A stretch of DNA of 64,000 nt, from contig NZ_JALKFT010000005.1 in NCBI RefSeq assembly GCF_023242945.1, positions 186,001 to 250,000 of the forward strand, written 5' to 3'. Positions 54,191 to 63,376 of the stretch are shown here, in pieces. The position numbers and the translations under genes are program-made. Source of the DNA: Frankia umida. GTDB taxonomy: Bacteria; Actinomycetota; Actinomycetes; Frankiales; Frankiaceae. The notes beneath the pieces were generated by a model, which saw only the letters and a program-made list of their open reading frames with translations, searched no databases and had not been told where the DNA came from. The number at the start of each line of letters is the position of its first letter. Positions within the stretch are counted from its first letter, which is position 1.

Positions 54191-56596
54191 TCAGGGACGG
54201 TAGATGATGTCCCACAGGCGGGCGGTCATGTCGGTGCTGGTGGTGGCGAGCAGCAGACCGAACGGCGCGAAGGCGCAGCTTATGACGGTGCTGGAGTGGC
54301 CGGCGAGGGTGGCGACCGCGGCGCCGGTGGCGACATCCCACAACAGGGCGGTGTCGTCGGTGCTGGCGGTGGCCAGCAGCTTGCCGTCGGGGGAGAAGGC
54401 GCAGCTCTGCGCCGAGCCGGGCAGGGTGGCGACGGTGGAGCCGTTGGACGTGTCGGTCAGCCGGGTGCCCTCGTTGCCGGCGGTCGCGAGCAGGGCGCCG
54501 TCGGGGGAGAAGGCGCAGCCACCGGTGAAGTTGGTGTGGCCGGGCAGGCTCATGATGATCTCGCCGACGGAGACGTCCCACAGCAGGGTGGATTCGGCGC
54601 CGGCGCTGACCAGCAGGCGCCCGTCGGGGGAGAACGCGCAGCCGTAGACGGTGCCGCGGTGACCGTCGAGGGTGGCGATGTTCTTGCCGGACACCGCCCC
54701 CCACAGCCGGACGGTGCGGTCGGTGCCGGTGGTCGCGACGAGGCTGCCGTCGGGGGAGAACGCGCAGCCGTAGACGGGGCCGCGGTGGCCGGTCAGTGTC
54801 ACCGCCTGGCGGCCGGTGGCGACATCCCACACGCGGGCGGTCTTGTCACTGCCGGTGGTGGCGAGTAGTCGGCCGTCGGGGGAGAAGGCGCAGTCGTGGA
54901 TGAGGATGCTCTTGCGACCGCTGAGCGTGAGGGCGGTGCGGCCGGTGGCGACATCCCACAGCCGGGTGCCGTCCTTGCTGGTGGTGGCGAGCCAGTGGCC
55001 GTCGGGGGAGAACGCGGCCGAGGTGACGTCGCGCTCGTGGCCCTTCAGCGTCGCACGGGCGGTGACCTCCACCTGATGGGACGGACGGGTGCTGCGTTCG
55101 AAACCGCGCAGATCCGCCCCGCCACCGGCGCCGGTGGCACCGAGCAGCGGGGCCGGGCCGGACGGGAGCGTGGTGGCCAGCCAGTCGGCGTCGCGCACCG
55201 GCGTGCCGGGTTCGGCATGGGTGTGCAGGAGGCTGCCGGGGGCGTCCATCGCCAGGTCGAACAGGGAACCGTCGGTCAGCCGGACCCGGGCGAGCACGGC
55301 GCCGGCGTCGTAGCGCTCGCCGGGTTCGACCAGCCAGCGCACCATCGTCGCCCGGGCACCGGGGATATCCCACCGGGCCGGGACGAGCACCGGGTTCGGC
55401 CGCGCCGCCGTGGTCCGCCGGGTCGACACCGACGACGCCCACGCCGCCGCGCCGAGCACCACGGCGAGTTCCGGATCGACCGGGGTGTAGATCTGGGTGG
55501 TCGGCCACGCGGTGCCGACCCCGAGCCGCCCGGTGAGAATGTCGGTGACCACCGGGATATGCGCGCTGCCGCCCACCGACAGCACCCCGCCGAGCTTCTC
55601 CGGCCCGTACCCGCCGGCCTCCAGCAGATGCTGGCAGCAGGCCATGGTGCGGGCGAGTGTCGGCGAGGCGAGCTGGGTGAACCGATCGCGGCGCATGCTG
55701 ACCAGCAGGCCCGCCGGGCTGAACACATCCTCGACCGAGGCGATGTCGCTGAGCTGGTGCTTGACCGCGCGGGCGAAGTCGAGCAGCTCGTGGCGGGTGC
55801 GGCTGGCCGTCGTCTGGTACATCTCGCCGCTGCCCGGCGGGTTCAGCAGCGGCTCGAGCCCCGGGCCGTACAGGCCGAGGATCTCGTCGAACAGGATCTG
55901 GTCGAGATCACGCCCGCCGCAGTCGTGCAGCGCGGAATGACTGAGCATCTCGTGCCGACCGTCGGCACCGACCTCGATCAACGCGCCTTCGAACGTGCCA
56001 CCGCCAAGGTCGTAGACGAGCATCAGCGTGCCCGGCTCGGGCTGGGTGCCATCCAGCGGCGACCAGGCCGCCGCCAACGGTTCGGCCAGCAGGTCGACGT
56101 CGACGAACCCCGCCGCCTCCGCTGCCGCGATCATGATCCGCCGCAGTGGCCCGGACGGATCGTAACTGGCCGGTACGGTGACGACCGCCCTGGTCAGCCG
56201 CTCTCCGCCGCCGCCCCCGGCACCCGCCCCGCCAGCACCGTTACTACCGCCACCGCTGCTACCACCGCCGTTGAGCTGGAGCTCCGCCTCGGCCTTCAGC
56301 GTGCTGATGACCGCTGTGACCAGGGCGCGCGGCGGATACCCGCGCCCATCCAGCCCGACCGCGACATCCCGCGCCAGATCGCGTTTGATCTCACCGCGGT
56401 AGGCGGCCGGCCAGATCCGTTTGCGTCGCTCGGCGAGGGTGCCGACGATCAGATTTCCCCCGTCGGCGAAGACCGACGCCGGCCAGTTCGCCGACCCGCT
56501 GGCCGGCTCACGCACCAACTCGATGCGCCCCTCGATGGCCAGCGCGGCCCTGGCACTGCAGGTGCCGTAGTCGATCGCGAGGATCGGCTCGCCCAC
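54191..56596 (-). CDS. Hsp70-type ATPase fused to seven-bladed WD40 propeller
   Basis: 801 residues from GTG 56596 (AGGGGG upstream). Residues ~1-400 are a DnaK/Hsp70 actin-like ATPase: AIDYGTCSARAAL (phosphate 1), LLAEPLAAAW, LVYDLGGGTFEGALIE (phosphate 2) and LSVGGSAHIPVV (adenosine). No Hsp70 substrate-binding domain follows; after a linker with GxRYDAGAVLA come seven WD40 repeats (~505-801), each with AFSPDG and LWD-like ends, enough for one closed propeller. The ATPase carries a Gly-rich insert. It is probably a signalling or scaffold protein; no DnaJ or GrpE is nearby. Confidence 0.88.
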   Translation of the reverse strand: MGEPILAIDYGTCSARAALAIEGRIELVREPASGSANWPASVFADGGNLIVGTLAERRKRIWPAAYRGEIKRDLARDVAVGLDGRGYPPRALVTAVISTLKAEAELQLNGGGSSGGGSNGAGGAGAGGGGGERLTRAVVTVPASYDPSGPLRRIMIAAAEAAGFVDVDLLAEPLAAAWSPLDGTQPEPGTLMLVYDLGGGTFEGALIEVGADGRHEMLSHSALHDCGGRDLDQILFDEILGLYGPGLEPLLNPPGSGEMYQTTASRTRHELLDFARAVKHQLSDIASVEDVFSPAGLLVSMRRDRFTQLASPTLARTMACCQHLLEAGGYGPEKLGGVLSVGGSAHIPVVTDILTGRLGVGTAWPTTQIYTPVDPELAVVLGAAAWASSVSTRRTTAARPNPVLVPARWDIPGARATMVRWLVEPGERYDAGAVLARVRLTDGSLFDLAMDAPGSLLHTHAEPGTPVRDADWLATTLPSGPAPLLGATGAGGGADLRGFERSTRPSHQVEVTARATLKGHERDVTSAAFSPDGHWLATTSKDGTRLWDVATGRTALTLSGRKSILIHDCAFSPDGRLLATTGSDKTARVWDVATGRQAVTLTGHRGPVYGCAFSPDGSLVATTGTDRTVRLWGAVSGKNIATLDGHRGTVYGCAFSPDGRLLVSAGAESTLLWDVSVGEIIMSLPGHTNFTGGCAFSPDGALLATAGNEGTRLTDTSNGSTVATLPGSAQSCAFSPDGKLLATASTDDTALLWDVATGAAVATLAGHSSTVISCAFAPFGLLLATTSTDMTARLWDIIYRP

Positions 56597-56836
56597 GGCA
56601 CCCCCTGTCCACGTTTTCCGGTGGGCAGATCGTAGCGGCGACCACCGACACGACGTCGGCACCCTCACCAAACTCGCCGACAACGGGACGCTTCGTTCGA
56701 CACCGGTCGCCGCTGGTGAGCAACCGTCAACACCGGCCGCCCCTCGGGACCCTCGATCCCGGCCGGGCCGGGCCGGTCGTCCCGAACGTCCATCCAGGAT
56801 CGCTGGCACCATCGCCGTCGAGTGCCGAGTGTGGGC

Positions 56837-56883
56837 GGGCCGCCGGTCTCCCCCGTAACTCTCCCCCGTGAGACCGGCGGCCC
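56837..56883. terminator. 14-base perfect hairpin between two minus-strand genes
   Basis: Arms GGGCCGCCGGTCTC (56837-56850) and GAGACCGGCGGCCC (56870-56883) pair perfectly around a 19-base loop. It lies downstream of the 57023-57676 gene and upstream of the Hsp70-WD40 gene, so it probably ends the former transcript. The rest of the ~425-base gap (56597-57022) shows nothing else. Confidence 0.65.
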
Positions 56884-57022
56884 AAGGAACCACACAGGTG
56901 CGCCCCCGTACGACTCCGAGCCGCCCCACGTTTCCCCCGACGAGGCAGCCCGATCACCGCCGCACCGGTGTGATCCCTTGGTTTCATCCTGTCGCCCCGC
57001 ACCGCCGGACGCTATCCCCCAT

Positions 57023-57676
57023 TCATCGGGGGAAATCGCGGGCGCCGGGTGCGGCCTGACGGCCACGTGGCCGGGGACGGTCGAAGATCCACGCGAGCTG
57101 ATGGGGATGGCGCCAGCGGGTGGGATGCCAGGGGGGCGGGCGCAGGGCGTCGGCCGTCCGGGCGAGGAGTTCGAGCTGGCCTGCGACCAGGTGGCCGAGT
57201 TCGGCCACGAGATCGGCGGGCAACGTGGCGTCCTCCCCGGGGGAGAGGCGTAGTCGCGCGACGGCCATGCCACGGTGGAAGACACGCGTGACGCCCGAGG
57301 CCAGGCCACCGGCGAGGAGGTCGGGCGAACGGTGGGACGGGTCCGCGGAGGCGGGCGCGACGTCCAGGGAACGGGGGAGGGCGGCGGCCAGCCTGGCGGC
57401 GAGTGTGACGGAGGCCAGCAGCCAACGTTCGTCGTCGACGCGGTAGAGGCGGGCATCTGGTGGCCCAAGCCAGATGGCGTGGCCGTAGCTCCGGGCGCCC
57501 GCGATGCCGCTACCGGGTTGAGCCCCCGGGGCCGGGCCGGCGGCTGTCAGGTCGGGGGCGCGGATGCGGGTCATGTTCGCGGGCAGCGCGGCGGTGCTCA
57601 GGAACGAGGCGAAGAAGGCGGCGAGCCGCCGGTCGGACCTGCTGCGACTGCCCTTTCCCCGCCCCCCGGTTCCCAT
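57023..57676 (-). CDS. Hypothetical protein
   Basis: 217 residues from ATG 57676. Basic N-terminus (GGRGKGSRSRSDRR), then a mixed globular region: SYGHAIWLGPPDARLYRVDDERWLLASVTLAARLAAALP and GVTRVFHRGMAVARLRLSPGED. No signal peptide, span or known motif. Located between the Hsp70-WD40 gene and a LuxR-type regulator, all on one strand. Function unknown. Confidence 0.6.
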   Translation of the reverse strand: MGTGGRGKGSRSRSDRRLAAFFASFLSTAALPANMTRIRAPDLTAAGPAPGAQPGSGIAGARSYGHAIWLGPPDARLYRVDDERWLLASVTLAARLAAALPRSLDVAPASADPSHRSPDLLAGGLASGVTRVFHRGMAVARLRLSPGEDATLPADLVAELGHLVAGQLELLARTADALRPPPWHPTRWRHPHQLAWIFDRPRPRGRQAAPGARDFPR

Positions 57677-57770
57677 TGTGACGAGGGTGTGGGCCGCGAT
57701 GCCCGTCCGCAATCCCGCAGAAGTAAGGGGGCCGGACGGACGGGGGTGGGCCGCGGGTGGGTGCGAAAGG

Positions 57771-58607
57771 TCAGTGGAAGCCGAGTTCGCGGGCCCACTG
57801 GCCGGCGGCGTTGCTCGGCGCGATGGACGGCGGGGCCTCCGGATGACTGGCGAGGTATTTCGTCCGCACCGTGCGCAGGTAGTCGGCGACGACACTCTCG
57901 CGGATCTTCATCTCCCGGGCGGCCTCCCGGTAGGTCAGCCCGCGACAGCCGATGAGGATCATCACCTCGGCCTCGCGGGGGGACGGCCGGTGCAGTCGGC
58001 GGCGGCGGCGGGCGGCGTCGAAGATGCGGTCGAGATGACGGCGGGCGGCGGGCGGCGAGAGATCCCACTCGGCGCACAGCTCGTCCATCAGGTCCCCCTG
58101 GGCGAGACCACGCAGAAGATCGCGTTCGGTGCTGTCGATCTCGTCCCGGGACAGCGGTCGGCGTTGTGCGTCGTCCAGCAGGAAGCCGGCGAGTCGGGTG
58201 GAGATGTGGTGGCCGCCGGCCGCGATGGCGATGACCGCCGGCACGAACTGGTGGGACGGCGCGGCCTTGTCGACGAAGCCGTGGGCGCGCGCGGCGATCG
58301 CCTCGAGCACCTCGTCCGGGGTGGCGACGCCGGAGGTCGCCAACACCAGCAGGCCGCGTCGATGCAGCTCCGCGACCGCGGCCGCACCGGACAGGCCGGG
58401 CAGATGCAGGTCGCAGACGACGACGTCCGGGGTGGCGGCGACGTCGAGGTCCTCGAGACGCGGGGCGGGCGCGAGCACCGAGAAACCGGCGCCGGCGAAC
58501 CGAGCGGCCAACGACTCGGTGGTGATCGGATGGTCCTCGACGATGGCCACGGACACCGGCCGGCCGGCCTCGCCACGGCCGCGACCATCCTGGCTGCTCA
58601 GGGTCAA
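57771..58607 (-). CDS. LuxR-type response regulator with two HTH-like units
   Basis: 278 residues from TTG 58607, which overlaps the kinase stop as TTGA and has GGGGAG upstream. Receiver: VAIVEDHPITTES, phospho-acceptor in VVVCDLHLPGLSG, and VDKAAPS Lys. After it come two helix-turn-helix-like units: LMDELCAEWDLSPPAARRHLDRIF (~167-190) and GLTYREAAREMKIRESVVADYLRTVRTKYL (~222-252). The second is the usual LuxR output. The extra unit is uncommon. Confidence 0.85.
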   Translation of the reverse strand: MTLSSQDGRGRGEAGRPVSVAIVEDHPITTESLAARFAGAGFSVLAPAPRLEDLDVAATPDVVVCDLHLPGLSGAAAVAELHRRGLLVLATSGVATPDEVLEAIAARAHGFVDKAAPSHQFVPAVIAIAAGGHHISTRLAGFLLDDAQRRPLSRDEIDSTERDLLRGLAQGDLMDELCAEWDLSPPAARRHLDRIFDAARRRRRLHRPSPREAEVMILIGCRGLTYREAAREMKIRESVVADYLRTVRTKYLASHPEAPPSIAPSNAAGQWARELGFH

Positions 58608-59977
58608 GGGAGCTCCCCGTCCGATGCGGGCGGTGGGATCAGCACGTCAGGTGCGGTCAGTGTGCTCGGTGTGGTCGACGTGCTCGGTGTGGGGTGGTCG
58701 TCGGCGTGGGCCGGCCAGCGCATCGTGACCTTGACGCCGCGGCCGGGGCGGGCTGTCACGGTGACATGCCCACCGTGCCGTTCGAGCGCGCGGTAGCTGC
58801 CGGCGAGTCCCCCACCGGGGCGCACCGTCGCCTGGTCGAAGCCGACACCGCGGTCGCGGACGACGACGAGCATCGTCTCGGCATCGCCTTCGACGAACAG
58901 GCTGACCTCGTCCACCGGGCCGGCGTGCCGCAGCACGTTACGCAGGGCCTCGCGTGTCGCGGCCACCAGCGCCTCGCGGACGGGCTCGGGCGGCTCGCCG
59001 GTGACCCCGAGGAACGGGACGAGCGCCAGACCCTCGTCGGTGAAGGTGTCGACGACCGCCGACATCATCGCCTCAGTACTCGTCTCGCCATCGAGCACCG
59101 GCACCGAACCCGCCGGTGTGGCTGTTCCCACGGCCGCGCTCGGATGGGCCAGGGCCGGGGTGGGGGTGTGGCCGTCGTGCGGAACGCGGGGTTCGAGGCC
59201 ACGCGGATCCATGATGAGGCGGCGGGCGCGTGCCGAACCGCGGCGCGCCTCGCGGACCAGCGCCGCCGACAGCGCACCGCCGCCGGCCACATGGTCGACG
59301 ATCGGCAGCAGGTAGTCGTGGACCTCCCGGTGGGTGATCTCGCGCTGGAACGCGCTCTCGGCCTCCAGCTCCTGCTGGGCGGCCCGGGCCGAGGCGGCGG
59401 CCGCGTCGTCCTGGGCGTCCGCGGTGGCCGTCGACAGCCGGCGCAGTTCACCGGCGATGAGGATCGCGACGACGTACCACAGGGCGAAGCCGAGCAGGTC
59501 GGAGCCGAGTTTGAGGGTGACGTCCGGCAGGACGGCGATGCTCCAGGTCGCCATCAGCGCCACCACCAGGAGCACCCCGGCGGACCCGAGCCCGACCGCG
59601 ATACCCACCCCCGCGGACGACACCAGGCTGAACGGGACCAGCTCCGTCATGATCCTGTTGCGCTCGTGCGGCCAGGCCGCCCGCGAGCCGACGGCCATCA
59701 GCGCCACGCAGAACGCGACGTCCGCCAGCACCAGCCGCTGCGACAACCGCCCCACCCGGTGCCAGGCCCGCCAGGCGAACCAGGCCGCCTCCGCGAGCGC
59801 CGCCACCGCGATCACCACGGCGATCGAGGCATGGCGCAGATCCGACCAGCCGAAAAGCGGTATGAGCACGAACGACGCGCAGGCCGCCCGCGCGTATCCC
59901 ACCATCCGCGCCAGGCGCTGCTCGGTGCGTACCACGACCATTCGGGACGGTCCCGCCGACACGACCAACCCGGTCAT
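58604..59977 (-). CDS. Sensor histidine kinase paired with LuxR-type regulator
   Basis: 457 residues from ATG 59977. Five to six spans in the first ~190 residues (FVLIPLFGWSDL..., VLADVAFCVALMAVG, VGIAVGLGSAGVLLVVALMATWSI). A phospho-His box EVHDYLLPIVDHVAGGG (REVHD) is followed by an ATPase with ATREALRNVLRHAG, DRGVGFD and GGGLAGSYRALERHGG. An Ala/Pro/Thr segment separates the two (~300-330). It has no large external loop, so it probably senses the membrane. The stop overlaps the regulator's start. Confidence 0.9.
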   Translation of the reverse strand: MTGLVVSAGPSRMVVVRTEQRLARMVGYARAACASFVLIPLFGWSDLRHASIAVVIAVAALAEAAWFAWRAWHRVGRLSQRLVLADVAFCVALMAVGSRAAWPHERNRIMTELVPFSLVSSAGVGIAVGLGSAGVLLVVALMATWSIAVLPDVTLKLGSDLLGFALWYVVAILIAGELRRLSTATADAQDDAAAASARAAQQELEAESAFQREITHREVHDYLLPIVDHVAGGGALSAALVREARRGSARARRLIMDPRGLEPRVPHDGHTPTPALAHPSAAVGTATPAGSVPVLDGETSTEAMMSAVVDTFTDEGLALVPFLGVTGEPPEPVREALVAATREALRNVLRHAGPVDEVSLFVEGDAETMLVVVRDRGVGFDQATVRPGGGLAGSYRALERHGGHVTVTARPGRGVKVTMRWPAHADDHPTPSTSTTPSTLTAPDVLIPPPASDGELP

Positions 59978-60189
59978 AGCTCGCAACGGTAGTGAGCCAC
60001 CCCGATCTCTGCCACCCCCCGCAACCGATTCATTCCATTTCCCGCTCCTCGCGGCCAGGCCCAGCACCCTCGAGGGACGGGTCCGGCCACGATCCTGGCC
60101 GACCCCCGCACCACCGAACCGCACACGTTGGATGTGGCCTTCGAGGACATGGCGGTGTGCCGCCGTCGACCGGTGGGCACGGCCACATC

Positions 60190-60441
60190 ATGACCACCAT
60201 CGCAGACACCACCGACGTCCTTCCGCCGCCCGGCCCCGGCCCCGGCACACCCGATCCGGTGCCGCCGGTTCCCGTGCCCGATCCGGTCCCGCCCGGCCCC
60301 GGAACCGATCCCGTTCCCCCCGGTCCGGGACCCGACCCGGTTCCCCCCGCCCCTGACCCCGACCCCGTCCCGCCTGGTCCCGGCCCCGATCCGATCCCGC
60401 CCGGCCCTGGCCCCGTCCCGGTTCCCGTCCTCGCCCTGTAG
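60190..60441 (+). CDS. Pro/Gly/Asp repeat mini-protein
   Basis: 83 residues from ATG 60190. After MTTIADTTDVLPP it is almost entirely PDPVPPGPGP repeats, ending VPVPVLAL. No signal peptide. Composition is extreme and third positions are nearly all G/C, which favours but does not prove coding; the repeats could exist as DNA alone. If translated, a rigid Pro-rich extended protein is expected. Confidence 0.4.
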   Translation: MTTIADTTDVLPPPGPGPGTPDPVPPVPVPDPVPPGPGTDPVPPGPGPDPVPPAPDPDPVPPGPGPDPIPPGPGPVPVPVLAL

Positions 60442-60612
60442 GGCGGGCAACCGCGACCGGGCATCTCCCTCGATCCATGCCGGACGGCTTGGCGCTCGCG
60501 GATGGCCTGGCCTGGGCCGGGTGGGTCGGCCGGGTGAGGCCATAGGTGTGGTCTTTGGGTGGGCGCCGGTTCTGGTGAGCTACATCAAACCGACGGCGGG
60601 TACACCGAAGAA

Positions 60613-60855
60613 ATGACGCATCGACCCGAAGGCATCCCGGCTCCCGCACTCGCCGACGGCGACCTGACACGCGAGCTGCAGCATCTGCACCGAACCCGCC
60701 ATGACGCATTCCTCACCGGCAGCGAGGACGCGTTCGAGACCCACACCGCGCGCATGCTCGAGCTTGAGCAGGAGTACCTGCGCCGGTTCCCCGACGCGGC
60801 CAGCCCCGACCCGCTACGCACCCGCGCCGGCCGACGACGAGCGGCCGGAGTCTGA
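60613..60855 (+). CDS. DUF6158-like small protein
   Basis: 80 residues from ATG 60613. LTRELQHLHRTRHDAFLTGSEDAFETHTARMLELEQEYLRRFP is an amphipathic helical hairpin matching a small actinobacterial family of unknown function. The C-terminus is basic (RTRAGRRRAAGV). Followed by a hairpin shared with the convergent VWA gene. Confidence 0.75.
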   Translation: MTHRPEGIPAPALADGDLTRELQHLHRTRHDAFLTGSEDAFETHTARMLELEQEYLRRFPDAASPDPLRTRAGRRRAAGV

Positions 60856-60888
60856 CCCACGGCCGGCCGGCGAGAGACCGCCGGGTGA

Positions 60889-60920
60889 CGCCCGGCCAGG
60901 TCATGACGCGTGGCCGGGCG
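60889..60920. terminator. Hairpin between convergent genes
   Basis: Arms CGCCCGGCCA (60889-60898) and TGGCCGGGCG (60911-60920) pair over ten bases with a 12-base loop. Lies between the DUF6158-like gene and the convergent VWA gene. Confidence 0.7.
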
Positions 60921-60927
60921 GGGCTGG

Positions 60928-63114
60928 TCAGCGGGCGGTGGTGAGGGTGTCGGCGTAGATGCCGAACAGGGCGGTGGCGTCGGGTGCGACATAGGCCCGT
61001 CCGCCGGTCGCGGCGGCCAGACGTTGCAGAGCGGTGGCGTTGGCCGCCGGATCGCAGCCGATGATGACCAGGCGGACGGGGTGTGCCGCGTCGTAGCCGG
61101 CGTGCAGCTGCTCGACGGTCTGATCGAGGGTCGGCTCGCCCGAGGCCAGGGTGTCGGAAGCGTCCCGGCCCCCACCGCCGGAGCCGACCGGGCCGCCGGT
61201 GGGGTCGTCGAGGATGCCGTCGGTGATCACGATGACCTCGTTGAGTCGGCCCGGGGTGAAGTGCCGCTGGCGGTCGTGGACGGCGGCGAGGACCGTCGAG
61301 TAAAGGGTGGTGGCGCCACCGGTGCGTAGTGACCGGGCGAGGGAGGTCAGCTCGTCGAGGTGCGTACCCGCTCCGGTCGAGGCGGGGGCGGCAAGACTCG
61401 CCATCGGCGAGAGGACCCGATGGCCCTCGGGCAGGGCACCGGCGGACTGCCAGATCTCGAGGTCGCTGGTCGGGCCGATCACCTGGAGGCCGGCCACGGC
61501 GGTGTCGGACGCGGCCTGAAGGCGGGTCCGGCGGGGCTGGTCGGTGAGCGGCAGACGCATCGAGGCGGAGGTGTCGAGGACGGCGATCGTGGCGCCGCGC
61601 TGCCGGGCGTGCCGGAAGAACCGGCGGGCGGTGCCCAGCACGCTGTCGGAGGCGTCGACGCCGGCGACCTTGGGCGCGGTGGTGCGGATCCCATCGGTGA
61701 TCGTGAGCTTGTCGGCGAGGCCGGCCGGGTCGTCGCGGCCGGCGAGTTCGGCGGGGGTGCGCAGGCCGGCGTCCGAGAGGGCCTGGCGTCCGGTGTCGGT
61801 GCCGAGGTAGTCGAGGAAGGACGCGGCGACCGTGCGTTTGGCATCCGTCTCGGACGTGTGGGTCAGCACGATGTACGGGACGCTCGCGGTGAACGTCCCG
61901 TCGGAGGGGTACTGGGCGACGAGGGTGCTGCCGCGGCTCGCCCGGTTCGTGGAAGCGGTCAGGCTCCGGTTGTAGGCGATCACGTCCGATTCGAGTGCGG
62001 GGAAGGCGGACGGGGGCCGTCCACCGCCGGGAACGGAGGTGGTGCGCTCGGCGTCGAACAGCAGGCTGTCGTACGTCGGCAGCCAGGTCGCCAGGCGTTC
62101 GAGGCGGACGGTCGTGGCCTGCGCGGTCCGGTCCTGGTCGAAGGTGCCGGTGGACATGTCCGCCGGGGCGATGCCGCGGGCCGCGCTGACGATACCGATC
62201 ACCGCCCGCAGTCCCGCCGCGGACGAGTCCGGGTTCGCCATGTCGAAGCGGAAGTCGCCCCAGGCCGGCTGGCCCCGCGTCGCCCAGAACCCCGGGACGC
62301 CCGCGTCGGCGGCGAGTTCCGCCCAGGTCAGGTGGTGTTCCGGCCAGCCCAGATGCTGCGCCATCTCGCGGGGCATCGCGATCACCACCGGGGACGCGGC
62401 GATCGTCGTCGCCCGCAGCGGGAGTTTCGGCGCGGCCGAGGCCGACTCCTGCCCGAGCGCCAGCCAGTCACTGGACTCGGGAATCCACACGTCCGGGATG
62501 CTCGCCGCGGACGGACTGGCGCGGGCCACCGCGTCCAGGGTCCGGTCGGAGGGCGCCGCCTGCACGCGGATGGTCGGGCAGGGACCGTTCTGATCACCGT
62601 GGGCCCGCTCGTAGGCGGCGGCCAGAGCGCGCACCGGCACGGCCAGCGAGGGTGCGGTGGTGATCGTCAGGTCGGTGCGTGGAGTGCCGTCCGCGCAGGT
62701 AGAAGGATCACTACCGCCGAGGATGGACGCCACGGCGAAGGTGGCACCAGTGATCAGCAGCGCCGTCGGCACCAGGATCAGCAGACCGTTGACCGCCGCA
62801 CGCCGCCGTCGTGACGGCGGCCCCTGCCGCCGCACCGCATCCTGATCGCCAAGCGGAGCGGGCTCACCGAACGCGGTCCGAACACCGAAGATGCCTCTGG
62901 GTTCCGGCGTGGGCTGCGCGCCGAACAGTGGCCCGGGTTCCGATGCGGCCTGTACGCTGAACGGCGCCTTGGGTTCCGGCGTCGGCTGTACGCCGATGGT
63001 GGTCTGAAAATCGGTGGCGGTCTGAAAATCGATGGCGGTCTGAGGATGCTGTCGCGTGGCCGGATCGCCGGGTGCGGCAGAGCGGCCTCGCGACCTGTGC
63101 CGGGCGCCGGACAC
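60928..63114 (-). CDS. Membrane-anchored solute-binding/VWA-domain protein
   Basis: 728 residues from GTG 63114 with GGAGGAAGGA upstream; a longer frame to 63183 lacks this. A ~100-residue cytosolic tail has repeats (DFQTATDFQTTIGVQ, PTPEP). One span (VNGLLILVPTALLITGATFAVA, ~108-129) follows, then a periplasmic-type solute-binding domain (~140-470, DLTITTAPSLAVPVRALAAAYERA and VWIPESSDW). Last, a VWA domain (~515-728) with intact MIDAS DTSAS in VLDTSASM. Facing out, it may bind a ligand and a metal-dependent partner. No permease is nearby. Confidence 0.85.
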   Translation of the reverse strand: MSGARHRSRGRSAAPGDPATRQHPQTAIDFQTATDFQTTIGVQPTPEPKAPFSVQAASEPGPLFGAQPTPEPRGIFGVRTAFGEPAPLGDQDAVRRQGPPSRRRRAAVNGLLILVPTALLITGATFAVASILGGSDPSTCADGTPRTDLTITTAPSLAVPVRALAAAYERAHGDQNGPCPTIRVQAAPSDRTLDAVARASPSAASIPDVWIPESSDWLALGQESASAAPKLPLRATTIAASPVVIAMPREMAQHLGWPEHHLTWAELAADAGVPGFWATRGQPAWGDFRFDMANPDSSAAGLRAVIGIVSAARGIAPADMSTGTFDQDRTAQATTVRLERLATWLPTYDSLLFDAERTTSVPGGGRPPSAFPALESDVIAYNRSLTASTNRASRGSTLVAQYPSDGTFTASVPYIVLTHTSETDAKRTVAASFLDYLGTDTGRQALSDAGLRTPAELAGRDDPAGLADKLTITDGIRTTAPKVAGVDASDSVLGTARRFFRHARQRGATIAVLDTSASMRLPLTDQPRRTRLQAASDTAVAGLQVIGPTSDLEIWQSAGALPEGHRVLSPMASLAAPASTGAGTHLDELTSLARSLRTGGATTLYSTVLAAVHDRQRHFTPGRLNEVIVITDGILDDPTGGPVGSGGGGRDASDTLASGEPTLDQTVEQLHAGYDAAHPVRLVIIGCDPAANATALQRLAAATGGRAYVAPDATALFGIYADTLTTAR

Positions 63115-63376
63115 ACGAAATCCTTCCTCCGGGCTACGCCACCGCCCCGTCGCGACGGTGTGTGTCAGGACGGGACGGTGCACCCACCGTGAGATCTCGC
63201 CGCCACCTCGTCGGCTGACGACTCTTCCACGGTGCCAGCGCCGGATCGCGGGACAGCGAATATGCGCATGCCGGGGTCAGCCGTTGTTCTTCCGTTTCAG
63301 CTGTCGTCGCGGCGGTGTTCTCGCTGACCAGCGGTGTTCTCGCCGACCAACGGACTGCCGCCCGGCCACCGGTGCG

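Noticed and set aside
54896..56635. Plus-strand ORF of 579 residues opposite the Hsp70-WD40 gene
   Set aside because: Antisense to recognised ATPase motifs and WD40 repeats.
61360..62814. Plus-strand ORF of 484 residues opposite the VWA protein
   Set aside because: Gly/Arg-rich shadow without motifs.
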